Assembly (NCBI GenBank): GCA_003665825.1
Contig: QPFY01000009.1
Span: 372,001 to 436,000 of the forward strand
Reading direction: 5' to 3'
Length of the DNA stretch: 64,000 nt
From: Microbotryum silenes-acaulis
Taxonomy: Eukaryota > Basidiomycota > Microbotryomycetes > Microbotryales > Microbotryaceae
Each line of letters begins with the position of its first letter. Position 1 is the stretch's first letter. The position numbers were made by a program, and so were the translations under genes. Under the pieces are notes generated by a model, which was not told the origin of the DNA, searched no databases, and was given only the letters and a program-made list of their open reading frames with translations. Of this stretch, positions 39,199 to 49,431 are shown in pieces.

Positions 39199-40807
39199 CT
39201 TGACTGAAGTGGTGGAGTGTGTGTGTGTGCGCACGAGGAAGAGCGTTCGCGGGTCGTTCGAGTCAACGGGGGCCCGAAAAAAGTTCAGGCTTCCGATCTC
39301 CCGTCTGCGGGACCAAGCTGTCCGGAACGCGGGTTCGTGCGCGGCCCCGCTGCAGGTCTTCAGATGTTCAGACGGCTCATGGCGTTTGTGGGCGGGCTTA
39401 AATCGAGAATTTTGGATAGCTACCTAGAGTTCATGGCACTCCCGAGCTGCCCATATGGGCATAAAAATCTGAAATAGTTTTGGACATTTTGGGAAGCCCG
39501 CAATGTGATTTAGGGATTCGTCGCTCGATGTACAGTCAGAAGTTGGAGCAACGTAACCGTCCAATTCGATGTGACTGAAGCCGCAAGCCGGGGGTTGACG
39601 TCATCGGTCTCCAGACGTCCAAAGCCCAACGTCCTCCTTCACTCCATACAAGCTCAAGCGATCTCGAGTCGTACTCTTAGGACCAGCCACTCAACAAGCT
39701 CCTCAGTACACCTACCCCCCTGCGCAACACTCGAGGAGACCTGGCTCAACCTTGTGCACTGCAGTGACTCCTCGGAGACGACGGATCCGCAAGAGGCAAC
39801 AGCTGAGCGCAGGATGAGAGACCTTGTCCAACCTGGTTTCGTAGCATATGGGGCAGCCAAGACTGCACTTCAAACGAAAGATGTGAGTGAGTCTACGGGT
39901 GCATACGGCTGACGAAAGCATGCTCGCAGGTTGTACACGAAGTTGCGCTCTTCAGCCCGAATTTGTTCGCAGATCCAAGGTTGGGTGTCAGCAAACTTCT
40001 CCCGTTGGACATTTGTATTCACTTTGACACCAAATAGCTGGCTGATTGTAGTGTTTGATATCAAGCTCTTCTCATATCAACTTGCCTCGAACGGACGACG
40101 GATTTGAGACGCCGCCGGTGCAGAGTTCCGACCTCCGATCCGAAACCCAAAGGTTGAAAGCTCCAACTTTCGACCTGGTGACGACCCGAACACAGGGTTT
40201 CATCTCCCCTCCTTTTGTTCTGTTATTCGAAGTACCAAGTCGCCCCCTCCGCGGCGCCACAGCATCAGCTATCGTAGCGCGAAAAGCGTCGGAGCTGCGG
40301 GAGCGGAGCGAGCTCTTTTCGTTTGCAACCCGCGGGTCCACGTCATTCTTACCTACAAGCCACACCTGCGTGAAGATATTGCTCAGCCCCATTCTTGTGC
40401 TAGAACAAAGGGGCCTAGCGTGTCGGAACGTGCTTTCTATCCGCGGAGGCTCGACCTTGAAGATGAGACAGGGAAAACTTTGACTTGCAGGAGTTACCCT
40501 TTTCATTTCCCTTTCTTTTTCTTTCTCACCAACCTGAGTCTTTTTTCCAAGACGGGTACGCCGACATAATGCAGCGGCCCTGGATGTCGAGACGTTGTCG
40601 ACGCTTGGACCTCCTCTCGGCCATCGGTTTCTTGGCAGCTTCCGACGAGAAGTTTCATCATCTCCAACAAGCCAAGGTTGATCAATATAGAACAATCGCG
40701 GGATTTGATCCAGGCTAACCTGGTCCAGCCATACACACTACCTACCCAGTATGTGAGGACTGGTGTAGCCGAACCCGACATGCATCCCGGCCACCCGAGC
40801 GCTGTCC
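39199..40807. other. Gene-poor region downstream of the Fanzor-like gene
   Basis: 1,609 bp between the DAHP synthase start and the Fanzor-like stop. It must contain the DAHP synthase promoter. The right part (about 40500-40807) is where the guide RNA of a Fanzor would extend past the stop codon. Open frames at 39571-39912 (+) and 40072-40695 (-, 207 codons) show no domain, and I do not call them. Confidence 0.4.
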
Positions 40808-43800
40808 TCACTTGTGGTACTGTTTGAAAGGGTGTTGGTTGAAGAAAAGCCAATGGAGCCCAGCAAACGCGATGTTCTTCGATGCGACGACATCACGATG
40901 GACAGGCGGTTGGCAGCCCTCCTCGCATTGGTAGACGCGCAGCAGCGGGCTCGCGTTGCCCTCCACGGTGCCCTTCTTGTTGAGTCTGGCGAGGGTGGGG
41001 CAACGAAGGAGAGCCACACCGGTGGTTAGGGTTCAGCCAACATCGACTCGACTCGGGCCCGTTTGAGCATGTCCGAACTTCGGAGACTGACCTCGAGCGG
41101 CGGCCGTGCTCGTCCCGACAGTCTTGGTCGCTACATAGCGATGAGGTCAAATCTTCGTCGACGTAGTATACAAGCATCTCCAGCCCGACGCGCTTCAACC
41201 GCTTGATCTCGTCTTCAAGAGCCCGCACAAACACGTTGGTACGGTAAGTCGCGTGGTTTACGCCACGGCTCGAACCGCCGTCGCCGATGAAGAAAATGAA
41301 GAGACGAGGGTCCGCGGACAGTATGTCGTCTCGGAGCATGACTTCCGGTGAGGGCAAGCTTGCGAGATCTCTTTGATTCCGGGTACCGGTGATGGAACGC
41401 TCTTGATGCCAAAAGGAATGGGAGAAGAACCCCCGTGCCGGTCAGCGGTGGGTATTCCGCAAAAGCTCCGGACTCCGACTCGATCGATTGGCCACTGCCG
41501 GCCGCTGAAAGGTCCCGTAGGGTCCCGTCGACTCGATGGACTCACCGACAACGCGCACACCCGTCGCGCTCATCACCTGATCGACGACGCGCCGCACAGT
41601 TGCTTTGGCGTGGAGCTTTGATTTGTGAACCGCTTCTTGGCGTTCTGGCTCAGAGTGCAGCCACCACTCGATCGAAGGTGCCGCATCGTTCGATGAGCCA
41701 GCGTGCGACGAATCGGCGGCATCGCTGGAGGCAGTTGCAAGGGCGGGAGCAGCGGGAGTACGAGTGGGCGTAGGGGCAGGAGCAGCAGCAGCAGCAGCAG
41801 CAGGAGCGAGAGCGGCGTTGGTCTGGAGATCCGACGAGTGGCGCTTGAAGCCGAACTTGAGCTCAGCGCCGAGCTCGGCGCCGATCTTGTGTGTATGCTC
41901 TTGGGTCGAGTGCAGCGCGTGGTCGACGGAGGTTGCATAAATGACTCGACGAGTGGGGCCCGTGGACCGCTTCCGCGACGCAGAGCGTGAGAACGTTGAC
42001 CACGTGGCCATTCGTTTGCCATTGGCCGTGGGGGACGCGATAATTACCAAACAGCTCGAGGTTGAAAAGTTGCAGGACGACAAACGGACCCTTGCCCGTC
42101 AAGTAACGCGCTACTGGACCTGAGTTGGGCTTGAACAGGGTTTGCTCGCTGGCTTGGGTCGAGGTGGCCGTGTGCTTGCGGACCTTGGGCGGTGGGCCGG
42201 TGGCGGAGTCATCACCGTCAGAGTCGTGGCCACTGCCAGCATCTCCGAGGCCGGTCGGAGACTCGACGGAGAAGATACCGTGGATGGTTGCTTCGCAAAA
42301 TTCGAACCATTGTGCTTCCCACTCGGGCTTGATTGACCAAGGTCCTTCCCCTTCTCCTTCGCTTCCGCCAAGCAGTACGCCTTTCGGATCGATCTGTCGC
42401 TTCAACATCTTGCGGACTCGTGGGCCTGCGCCAGCGAATTCCTCGTCCGTCGTCTGCGCCTCAACGCGTTGCGCGACCCACGGGATCCAGACTCCATCGA
42501 GCCATTGGACGAGAACATGCGCGACTTCTGGTCCTTTCCAGAGCATAATCGCCGTACGTCGAAGCGACATCGTGATGAATTCAGGGGCGAAATCCTGTGG
42601 AACGAGGGACGAGTGTCGAGATTCGGTCAGCATAGAGTGCTCGCCTGGTGGTACCTCGGACGCAGTCGCGATTCCACCCGGACATCTCGGGGGCCACTCA
42701 CCGGAGCAATACCCTGAGCGCAACCACTCAAGATCTTGAGGGAGTGAAGGGCTGGAAGGAGGACATGTGTTGGCAAGAACTTGAGACGACCCCCGACGAG
42801 ATCGCCGAGGGTGTGTCGATTGGTGAGCAGGGGGCGAGCGGTCGGAGAAATGAGCTTGTCGAGGTGTTGGCGGATGATCTGTAGCCCCTCGTCGACGAGT
42901 CTTCGGGCGCATTGGTAGACTTCATCAAAGTCTACAGCCTCGCGAAGGTGCTTCTTCAACTCGTCGTAGTAGACACGAAGGTTCCCCTCCAACTTTGGGT
43001 CGGTGGCGGCGGAATGGGTCGTGCGGTCATGTAGAAGGGGCATCATGAGCATCGCTTCAACGATGCGTTTGATGTTGCGGTCACGGTATCGAGCCTTCGC
43101 CGCCTCGAGTTCATAGTCGCCTTGGTCGTCGCTGGCGGCGAAGCACCCAAAGCCTGCCGAGGCGAACGAACGAAGGACCGAAGGAATCGCATCCTTCCAT
43201 CCAAATAGACCGACAATCATCATGACGACCCGGTCGTCCCACCATTCGGGCGCGTGCACGAAGTGAGGAATCGACGGCCTCTTCTCCTTGGTTTCCATCG
43301 TGGCCCGGATGACGCTAGTCCAGGCCTGCGAAGCGAGAGGGAGAAGGGGTGTGTGCGCAGGACAGGCGGCGTCAGGTCTGGCACCCGTCCACGGGTAACG
43401 AAACCGCCCGTGTACTCACGAACGCGAACCCGATGACGTCCTTGCCACTCGAGACGCGACGGAAGAGTTCTTGTTCCTCTTCGTATTTCTGCGGCCCGAC
43501 TGACGCCTTGTCGGGCAGCGTCAGCGGGTCGTCGAGCCTCGTGCGGCACCTGGATCCCTGGCCCGCACTACCTGCCACGCCGTCCTCGCGCAAGAGGTAC
43601 ACTATCGCCATGATCAAGGTTCGCCAGCGATTCTTGTCGAGTCCAAGTTTCTGCCACTGCGCGGGGGTAAGATACCCCAAGCAACGGCCGAGAGCATCGG
43701 CGAGAATGCTCTCGACCTCGCGATTCGAGACGGCCAGGAGGCGAAGGACCGGCTGGAAGGCATCCAGGGCCGGCCTGGGACGATTGGGGGTTTCGAAACG

Positions 43801-43812
43801 GTTGAAGGGCAT
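40808..43812 (-). CDS. Fanzor-like (eukaryotic TnpB relative) RuvC nuclease
   Basis: Candidate RNA-guided DNA nuclease of the Fanzor family. Exons read as 43812-43420, 43325-42702, 42594-42037, 41969-41546, 41401-41092 and 40985-40808, about 828 residues. The C-terminal third carries the family signature: FFIGDGGSSRG, then YYVDEDLTSS (RuvC-II Glu plus the Thr-Ser pair), a four-cysteine finger (CSDQDC ... CEEGC) and VHRDVVASKNIA (RuvC-III Asp in the RDxNA position). The first RuvC Asp is less clear; VIYATSVDHALHS is the best candidate. A low-complexity Ala/Pro/Thr insert follows it. The N-terminal half is helical and unrecognised. Region 41945-42048 is ambiguous: the open frame continues as WQTNGHVVNVLTL, but a 67- or 103-nt intron or a 1-nt frameshift is needed to rejoin. 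Starts at 43968 or 44043 are possible. Confidence 0.62.
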
Positions 43813-44419
43813 ACCGTTGGAGTGTGGTGGGTGGAGGTTGCCGTTGATGGTCCGGAACCGAGAGATGGGTCGGGTCGGACTGACATGGCGTGCTCTGGCG
43901 TGTCCAGCGCGGGCGGAATGTCTCCTGTCCGAAATTGATTTCGGGCATGACGTCAGAAAAAAACGCATCGCGGCCGCGCGGTGGTTCAGATGCGAGCACC
44001 GCAGCCAGTGTATAAAGAAGAAATTCCCGACCACGGTCTCCATTCATGGATCGACCTCGATTTACACTATCTACGCTCGGACGAGACGTTCGAATTTCGA
44101 GCCGATCACGCGATCCCGCCAGCCAGAGCTGAGACGGTTCCGGCTCAGGAGCGACCCTATGGAACATGTTCAGTGTAGCCGCGTACCGCACGACCCGTGT
44201 GAACACTCCTTTTATCAGAAACTGGAAAAAAAAAAAAGGAAAAAAAAGCTACACCACTGATACTACTGAACAGCACATTGGAAACCATCTACCAACTCGA
44301 GGCGCGAATGCAGTGAGCACAAGCTTCAAAGAAAGCACATACGAAATTATCGAAGTATAGCGAGACACGCCCCAAGCCCTTCCGACAGGACGCATCGACC
44401 TTCCGTCTCGCGAGTCAAC
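43813..44419. other. Spacer between XPG-like and Fanzor-like genes
   Basis: About 607 bp, same-strand genes. It contains an A-rich run at about 44225-44250 and possibly the true 5' end of the Fanzor-like frame, which stays open to 44043. Confidence 0.45.
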
Positions 44420-46326
44420 TCATCCATCGATCTGCATCGGTACGATCCCGTCGTCGCGCGAACCGGAATCGCTGACCGAAGCCAAGTGACACTCGACATC
44501 CAGGCACTCATCGTGCTCGGAGCTTGTTCGGTCCCGCGTTGCCGACGGTGCGCTCGCTCCAACCTCTTGAACCGTCGTCCTGGCCATGGCTCTTCGGACT
44601 CGAAGTGATCCTTGCTTCAACTCGCCTGGCATCGTTGGTTCCCTCACCATTTGCTCAAGCGTACCCGTCACCGTCGACATGCGGTAGATTGTACCGCCAG
44701 GGGTCTTGCCGCTGCCGCCATCGCCGCCGCTGCTGCCCGAGTCCGATTGCTTCGAGAACAGCGCCAGTACTTCGGCGGCGGTGGTCGCCTTCTGCCTTTT
44801 TTTTGGCTCGGCGCTCTTGGATTTGTGCTGACGATTTACTTGGCTGTCCTTGAAATCGGGCTCGACGAGGTGGTAATCGGGCGCTTTGACGGTACCTTGA
44901 ACGGCGAGCTTCCGCGTAGACGCCATGCGGGCCGGCTGCTCGGCCTGAAGTCGACGAGCCTTGGCGAGATGGCGTCGGAGATTGAGGTCTTGGATGCTCG
45001 AGAGGGGCGGAAGGGGAGGCAAAGGTCTGACAGAGGAGACCCCGGGGAGCTGGATGAGGGGAGGGTTGCGTTGGATCGGCGGGTAGGCCGTGTTGGGGAC
45101 TTTTGAAGGATCTCTGTGTGGGGTGCCTTCGAACCGCACCCTGGTCCCCTTTGCGACTGTGGTGATGGACGCCTCGGTCGCTTTTGCGAACGTCTCGTCC
45201 TTGTAGCGATGCATCAGGTCTTGGATGGGATTGATCTTGGCGCAGAGCGACTTGATGTCCTCGAGTCGATCAGCCGTCGGCGCCGCCTTCGAGTCGACGT
45301 TCCTCTGAACCAGCTGCAGCGCATCTACGGCGCGCTCCCAGCCACTCTGCCACGTCGTCGCGTCCAACCAAGTCCTGCTGGCCCGATCCCTTTGATGCCC
45401 CTGAAATAGTCGCACCCGAGGATGAGGCTCGCGACGAATCGCTGACGAGAACTCCACACCGCGGAGTGAGCGTCGAGCACGGCAAGGTCTACCAAGCTGA
45501 TTTTATGGTCCTTGCCCGATAGCACGGCGCGATAACGGGCTTGGTCGATGCCGAGAAGCATGAAAAAGTCGTTTTCGGCGCTCACGAGGACGACGCGGTT
45601 GGATTCGAGCGCTACGTCGCAGATCTGGCCAAACTTGGTCGACGCCGAGACGAAGGGATCGGCCTCGTGGGCCGCGACGACGAGCAAGCCTTGCTCGGAC
45701 CAGCGAACAAAGGTGGCGACTCGGGTTGGCTCGTCACCGTTGCAAAAATCGACCTCCCATTCTTTGCTCGATTTTCCGTGCACGCACGCGGCGAGGGTGT
45801 CGTTCGTGATGAAGGGGACGGGGTGGGTGACAGGGGTCGACTTATCGGAAGGCTGTTGCGGCTGCTGGCGATCTTGGCGATCGAGCACGGTGTCCCGTTT
45901 GAGCTCGGGACGGAGGATGGGATGATCAAATACCACGACCACTTGGATCCGCCTTGCCGTTGCTGCAATGATCTCCTCGAGGTGTCGAATGATCGCATTG
46001 AGGAACAGCCGGCCTCGCTTTGGCTCGTTGTTTTTCGCGCGGTCCGTCGCGGCTTTGCATTGATGTTTGAACGCGGTAGAGCCGTCGATGATGGCGACTG
46101 AGTGGAGCACAGTGATGGACGGCGTAGAGGGTCAGCTAGGGTTTGATCGGCAAAGCGTCCCGGAGTAGTTATGGGCTGCGAAGGGGCTCTGAGGAAGTGA
46201 CTTGCCATCGATCTTGCCGACGAGGGAAACCAGCGCGCTGCTCAGGTTCGTCTCCCGAGAGAGAAGGGCGTCTGGAACGACCTCTAAAGCGTAACCGAGG
46301 CAGTCGTGGCCGTGTTTGACCGTCAT
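44420..46326 (-). CDS. XPG/FEN1-like (PIN-domain) nuclease with an apparent frameshift
   Basis: Rad2/XPG-family structure-specific nuclease relative. Exon 1 is 46326-46206; intron 46205-46098 uses a GC donor (GCAAGT); the second exon begins at 46097. The N-terminus MTVKHGHDCLG and KIDVAIIDGSTAFKHQC match the XPG N region. VVVFDHPILRPELKRD, AAHEADPF, VSAENDFFMLLG and GCDYFRGIKGIGPA match the acidic active-site residues, the I region and the helix-hairpin-helix. At about 45375-45382 the frame jumps: GIKGIGPA is in one frame and TWLDATTWQSGWERAVDALQ, the expected continuation, is in another, as if one base were lost. The C-terminal ~300 residues to 44420 are basic and disordered. It could be a decaying gene, a sequence error, or 41-nt splicing that would delete the hairpin motif. 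Confidence 0.62.
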
Positions 46327-47181
46327 CGAGGGAGGTATGAGGTGTGTAGGTGCAAGGGGCAAGGGGCAAGGTGCAGGGTGCAGGAAGAATCAAGGGTGGT
46401 TGAGAAGGCCGCGCTGCCCATCGCTCCGAGCCGAAAAGCAAACGAGGGCAGGTCCAACAAAAGGTCGTTCGAGCTCAGAGTAGTGTGAGAAAATGCATCA
46501 TAATATTTCAAATTGTACCGTAAAATAGCCTGTACCCCATATTCGGTATTTTTGCTCTCAATCTTAGTCTGTTCAAGGCGGCGGCCTCCTTTCGGAAGAT
46601 CGCAGTGGGGAGCTTGAGCGTCAACGATCTAGGCAGCGAGAATCCGCCAATTTTCTGATGAACAATGGTCCGACGTACATGTAAAAAATACCTTTTCTTC
46701 TTTCAATATGATTTTGTATTTGGGTGCCACCCTACTTGCACGACAGCCTCGACTCGCTGCGCCGGAGCTCTCGTGTGAAGCCGGTCCCGCAACCCAGCTC
46801 CGCGGCGGACTCGGAGTTCGGGGTCGTCCCAACTCGGACCAAGCTGCTGGAGCGACAACCGCTGTATCGATCGCGGCGATCTCAGCTCTGGGGTGATTCT
46901 TAGAGCTCAACCTACTTGCTGAGACTTGACCGAGCTTGATCGACAAGGTATTCGGTCTTTCCGAGGGGTGGATCGTTGGCCTCGATGTGGGGTGCACAGT
47001 CCCCTGTCCGTTCAGATCTTCGGCGCTCTCAGCCGCGCTCGGCCGCGCTCGGCAGAGGTGGAGAAGATCGAAAGGTTGAAGTCACAGCGTGGCGTCATAT
47101 CGATGAGATGACTCATTCTGCCAAGCGCACACCCCGCACCCAAGTCGGCGACCACCTCGAGCTCGTCGCCTCTCTCTCTTT

Positions 47182-47307
47182 CTCCTTCCTTCTCCTCGTC
47201 GACGCGCTCTGCACTTCTCGCACCACTTAATCTTGCCGACATCGCCCCCTTTTCAGGAGGATACGAAACGGTGGCCTTTGTGGTGTGGTAGAGTCTGTCG
47301 TTCGATC
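47182..47307 (+). repeat. ~125-bp direct repeat, copy 1
   Basis: Near-identical to 47705-47828. It starts in a pyrimidine run, continues with CGTCGAC, and shares CACCACTTAATCTTGCCGAC, GGATACGAAACGGTGGCC and a GTTCGATC end. Differences are a few substitutions and one-base indels. Confidence 0.85.
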
Positions 47308-47394
47308 ATCCCCCCTTCCCACCCTCTCTACGTGTGAGTTGATGCCTGAAGCGACTCGAGCGAGCTTGTTTGTGCCTCGAGCGGTGATGCTGAC

Positions 47395-47740
47395 TCGATC
47401 GTGGCGACGCCACCTCACCTCCACCTCACCTGTACCTCCACCTCCATTTCCACCTCCTCCTCTCATCTTCATCCCCCCTCATTTCAACCTCATTCGACAT
47501 TCCTTTCCCCTCACCTTCCTCTCACCTCACCTCACCCGCCCTCGTTTGACCCCACTTCAATTCCACCTTCACTTGAACTCCCCTCACCCGATCCCACCCT
47601 ATCTCAGCCCACCTCGCATCTCGTGTACCTCGTCGTATCGTCGTCGTCTCTCCTCACTCGTCTTTGACCCCTCCCAATTTGCCTTCCCCAGCCTCCCTCC
47701 CCCTCCTTCCTTCCCTCGTCGACACGCTCTACACTTTGTG
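47395..47740 (+). repeat. Pyrimidine-rich low-complexity tract
   Basis: The plus strand is dominated by C and T in CCTCACCTC- and CCACCTCC-like words for over 300 bp, between the two direct repeats. Confidence 0.7.
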
Positions 47741-47828
47741 CACCACTTAATCTTGCCGACATCGCCCCCCTTTTAAGGAGGATACGAAACGGTGGCCTTT
47801 GTGATGTGGTAGAGTCTGTCGTTCGATC
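47705..47828 (+). repeat. ~125-bp direct repeat, copy 2
   Basis: Second copy of the block at 47182-47307, offset about 520 bp, same orientation. The end resembles a Pol III B box (GTTCGATCC), but no matching A box stands at tRNA distance. Confidence 0.85.
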
Positions 47829-48767
47829 CCTCCCACCGTCAAAAGTGTGAGTAACCACCTAGCTAGCGATCGTGTTCGTGTGGCGTATGGTCGGACTGAC
47901 TCGCCTCGTGTTCACCCGTCTCGCCTCCATCTTTCACCACCATCATCATCATCTTACCCACCCCACCCCACCTCAACCCTCTCACTGCGACCTCTCGCTC
48001 CCCACTTCGCCACTTCCACCTACCGTCTGTCACTGCTTCACGGCTTGCCATCAGCCTATCCACTCGTCGACGAGTGTTGAATGGCGCCTACGGCATGTCA
48101 CTGAGGTTGTTCCTGGTCCACAAGACCGCTTGCATTTGGTCGTACCCCGCGAGTCTTTGCTTTGACCCTTGATCGATCGATGGATCGATCGTGCTCGCCG
48201 GCCCTTCACGGCGGGCGAGGCGGGGCTGACGATTCGATCCTCGCCTACACTCCACACAGTAGCCTCCACTGTGTTACCGAGTCGACCGATCTCACCTGCT
48301 CGGATCGAAGGAGGTTCACGGTACCCCTAACATCAGTGAGTAGCATGTACCCTAATCCTATGGTACCAGGTAGCATACTTCTAGTGTACGCGTCAACCTC
48401 CAGCTGCACACGGTCTTCAAGCCATCTCCACCTCGGTCGACAAGGTCCCCTTTTCTTTTTCTGTTGCTTTCGAGTTGGTTTCACCTCGGAACTCTTACGC
48501 TGGCGGTGCTAAGTGGCAGGCGACTTGTCCTTGTTTAGCCTAGCCAGATCCAACTCCTACATTGAGCCTCCCTCGTGAACCCTTTTCTCGTTTCCCTAGT
48601 GGTCCCCTTCGTGTTTTGTAGATTTTGAGTGCACGTATCGAGATGCGCATGCACCACGGATTTGAAATTCGAAAATCCCGCCGCGTCCACCCCGGGCAGC
48701 CCCATCGACTTCAACCTTTACCTCCTCGCCCTCGCCAGCACCCTCGTCAGCCTGGAAATCGCGCCGC

Positions 48768-49137
48768 GTGTTGTCATCGCGGCTGCCATCGCACGAAAGG
48801 GTCGTTTCCAAAACATTGTGGCAACTCAATCGGCTCGAAGGCCGGCTCACAGCTGCGGAACGGACACTAGCTTCCCTCGACACGCCTTGGGAGGCTCTAG
48901 ACACCGAAGCAAGAAGCACTCTACAGAAACTGTACCAGAACAGGATACAGCGAGAGCTGTCGGGCCTATCCAAAACGGTGAGCAGCCTATTCTTCGTCGC
49001 TCTTTGTCGGCTGCCTGACGTTGAACCCGCTCTTCGACCTGCAGGTTCCTTCGAAAAACCCCAAGGAGACGGACGCTTCGCTAGATGACACTGGTATGGG
49101 GGAGATAGACCATCTGGTCCATGTTTCCAGACAGTAA
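48768..49137 (+). CDS. Small coiled-coil protein, unknown (5' end unresolved)
   Basis: Not recognised. Exon to 48977, intron 48978-49044 (GT-AG), then exon 49045-49137 ending in TAA. The clear coding part is heptad-like: TLWQLNRLEGRLTAAERTL and ARSTLQKLYQNRIQRELSGL, then an acidic tail GMGEIDHLVHVSRQ. The frame stays open upstream of 48768 with no ATG, so a 5' exon is probably missing from my model. AT-rich sequence at about 49150-49280 follows the stop and separates it from PET127. Coding status is moderately supported by splice borders and amphipathic pattern only. Confidence 0.4.
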
Positions 49138-49431
49138 CTCATCCTGCCTTTTTGTTTCTTCACGATGTATTTATTGTAGAAGGTAAAAAATGCATTTAAT
49201 ACAACTAATATAATTTATAAATCTTAACTCTTAGAATTAAATAGATCGAATATGTAAATCAAAACGTAATATTATGTAGCACGGCTTGCAGAGGTGCCCA
49301 GGGACGATTCACCTTTTTTTTGGCGAATTACATGGAAAGCGGAAACGCCTTCATGTGAGTCATCTGAATGACAGGGACCCAAGTTCTCGCTGCACAGTAG
49401 CTTACGAAGCTTCTCGGATGGACAGGCCCAC

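Larger units (their letters stand above)
46327..48767. other. Repeat-bearing gene-poor region
   Basis: 2.4 kb without a supportable gene. It contains a duplicated ~125-bp block (separate entries), a strongly pyrimidine-rich plus strand between about 47395 and 47740, and GATC-rich palindromic sequence near 48170-48190. Open frames here are low-complexity shadows of these tracts. Confidence 0.5.

Noticed and set aside
39571..39912. 113-codon plus-strand frame containing YGAAKTAL-like sequence
   Set aside because: Short resemblance to dehydrogenase text only; no Rossmann start and no continuation.
40072..40695. 207-codon minus-strand open frame downstream of the Fanzor-like gene
   Set aside because: Long but compositionally random, with no recognisable motif; kept as possible guide RNA territory only.
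42037..42594. Ending Fanzor exon 3 at the GTAATT donor (42047) and rejoining at 41944
   Set aside because: Kept only as an alternative: it gives a 103-nt intron in frame but removes the Arg-rich RRSTGPTRR stretch before VIYATSVD.
46629..46997. 122-codon minus-strand frame between the XPG-like gene and the direct repeats
   Set aside because: Ser/Arg/Pro-rich with no domain or splice evidence.
47280..47310. tRNA-like gene or SINE head because of A-box/B-box-like words in the direct repeats
   Set aside because: The two boxes are nearly adjacent, far closer than in a tRNA, and no cloverleaf could be drawn.
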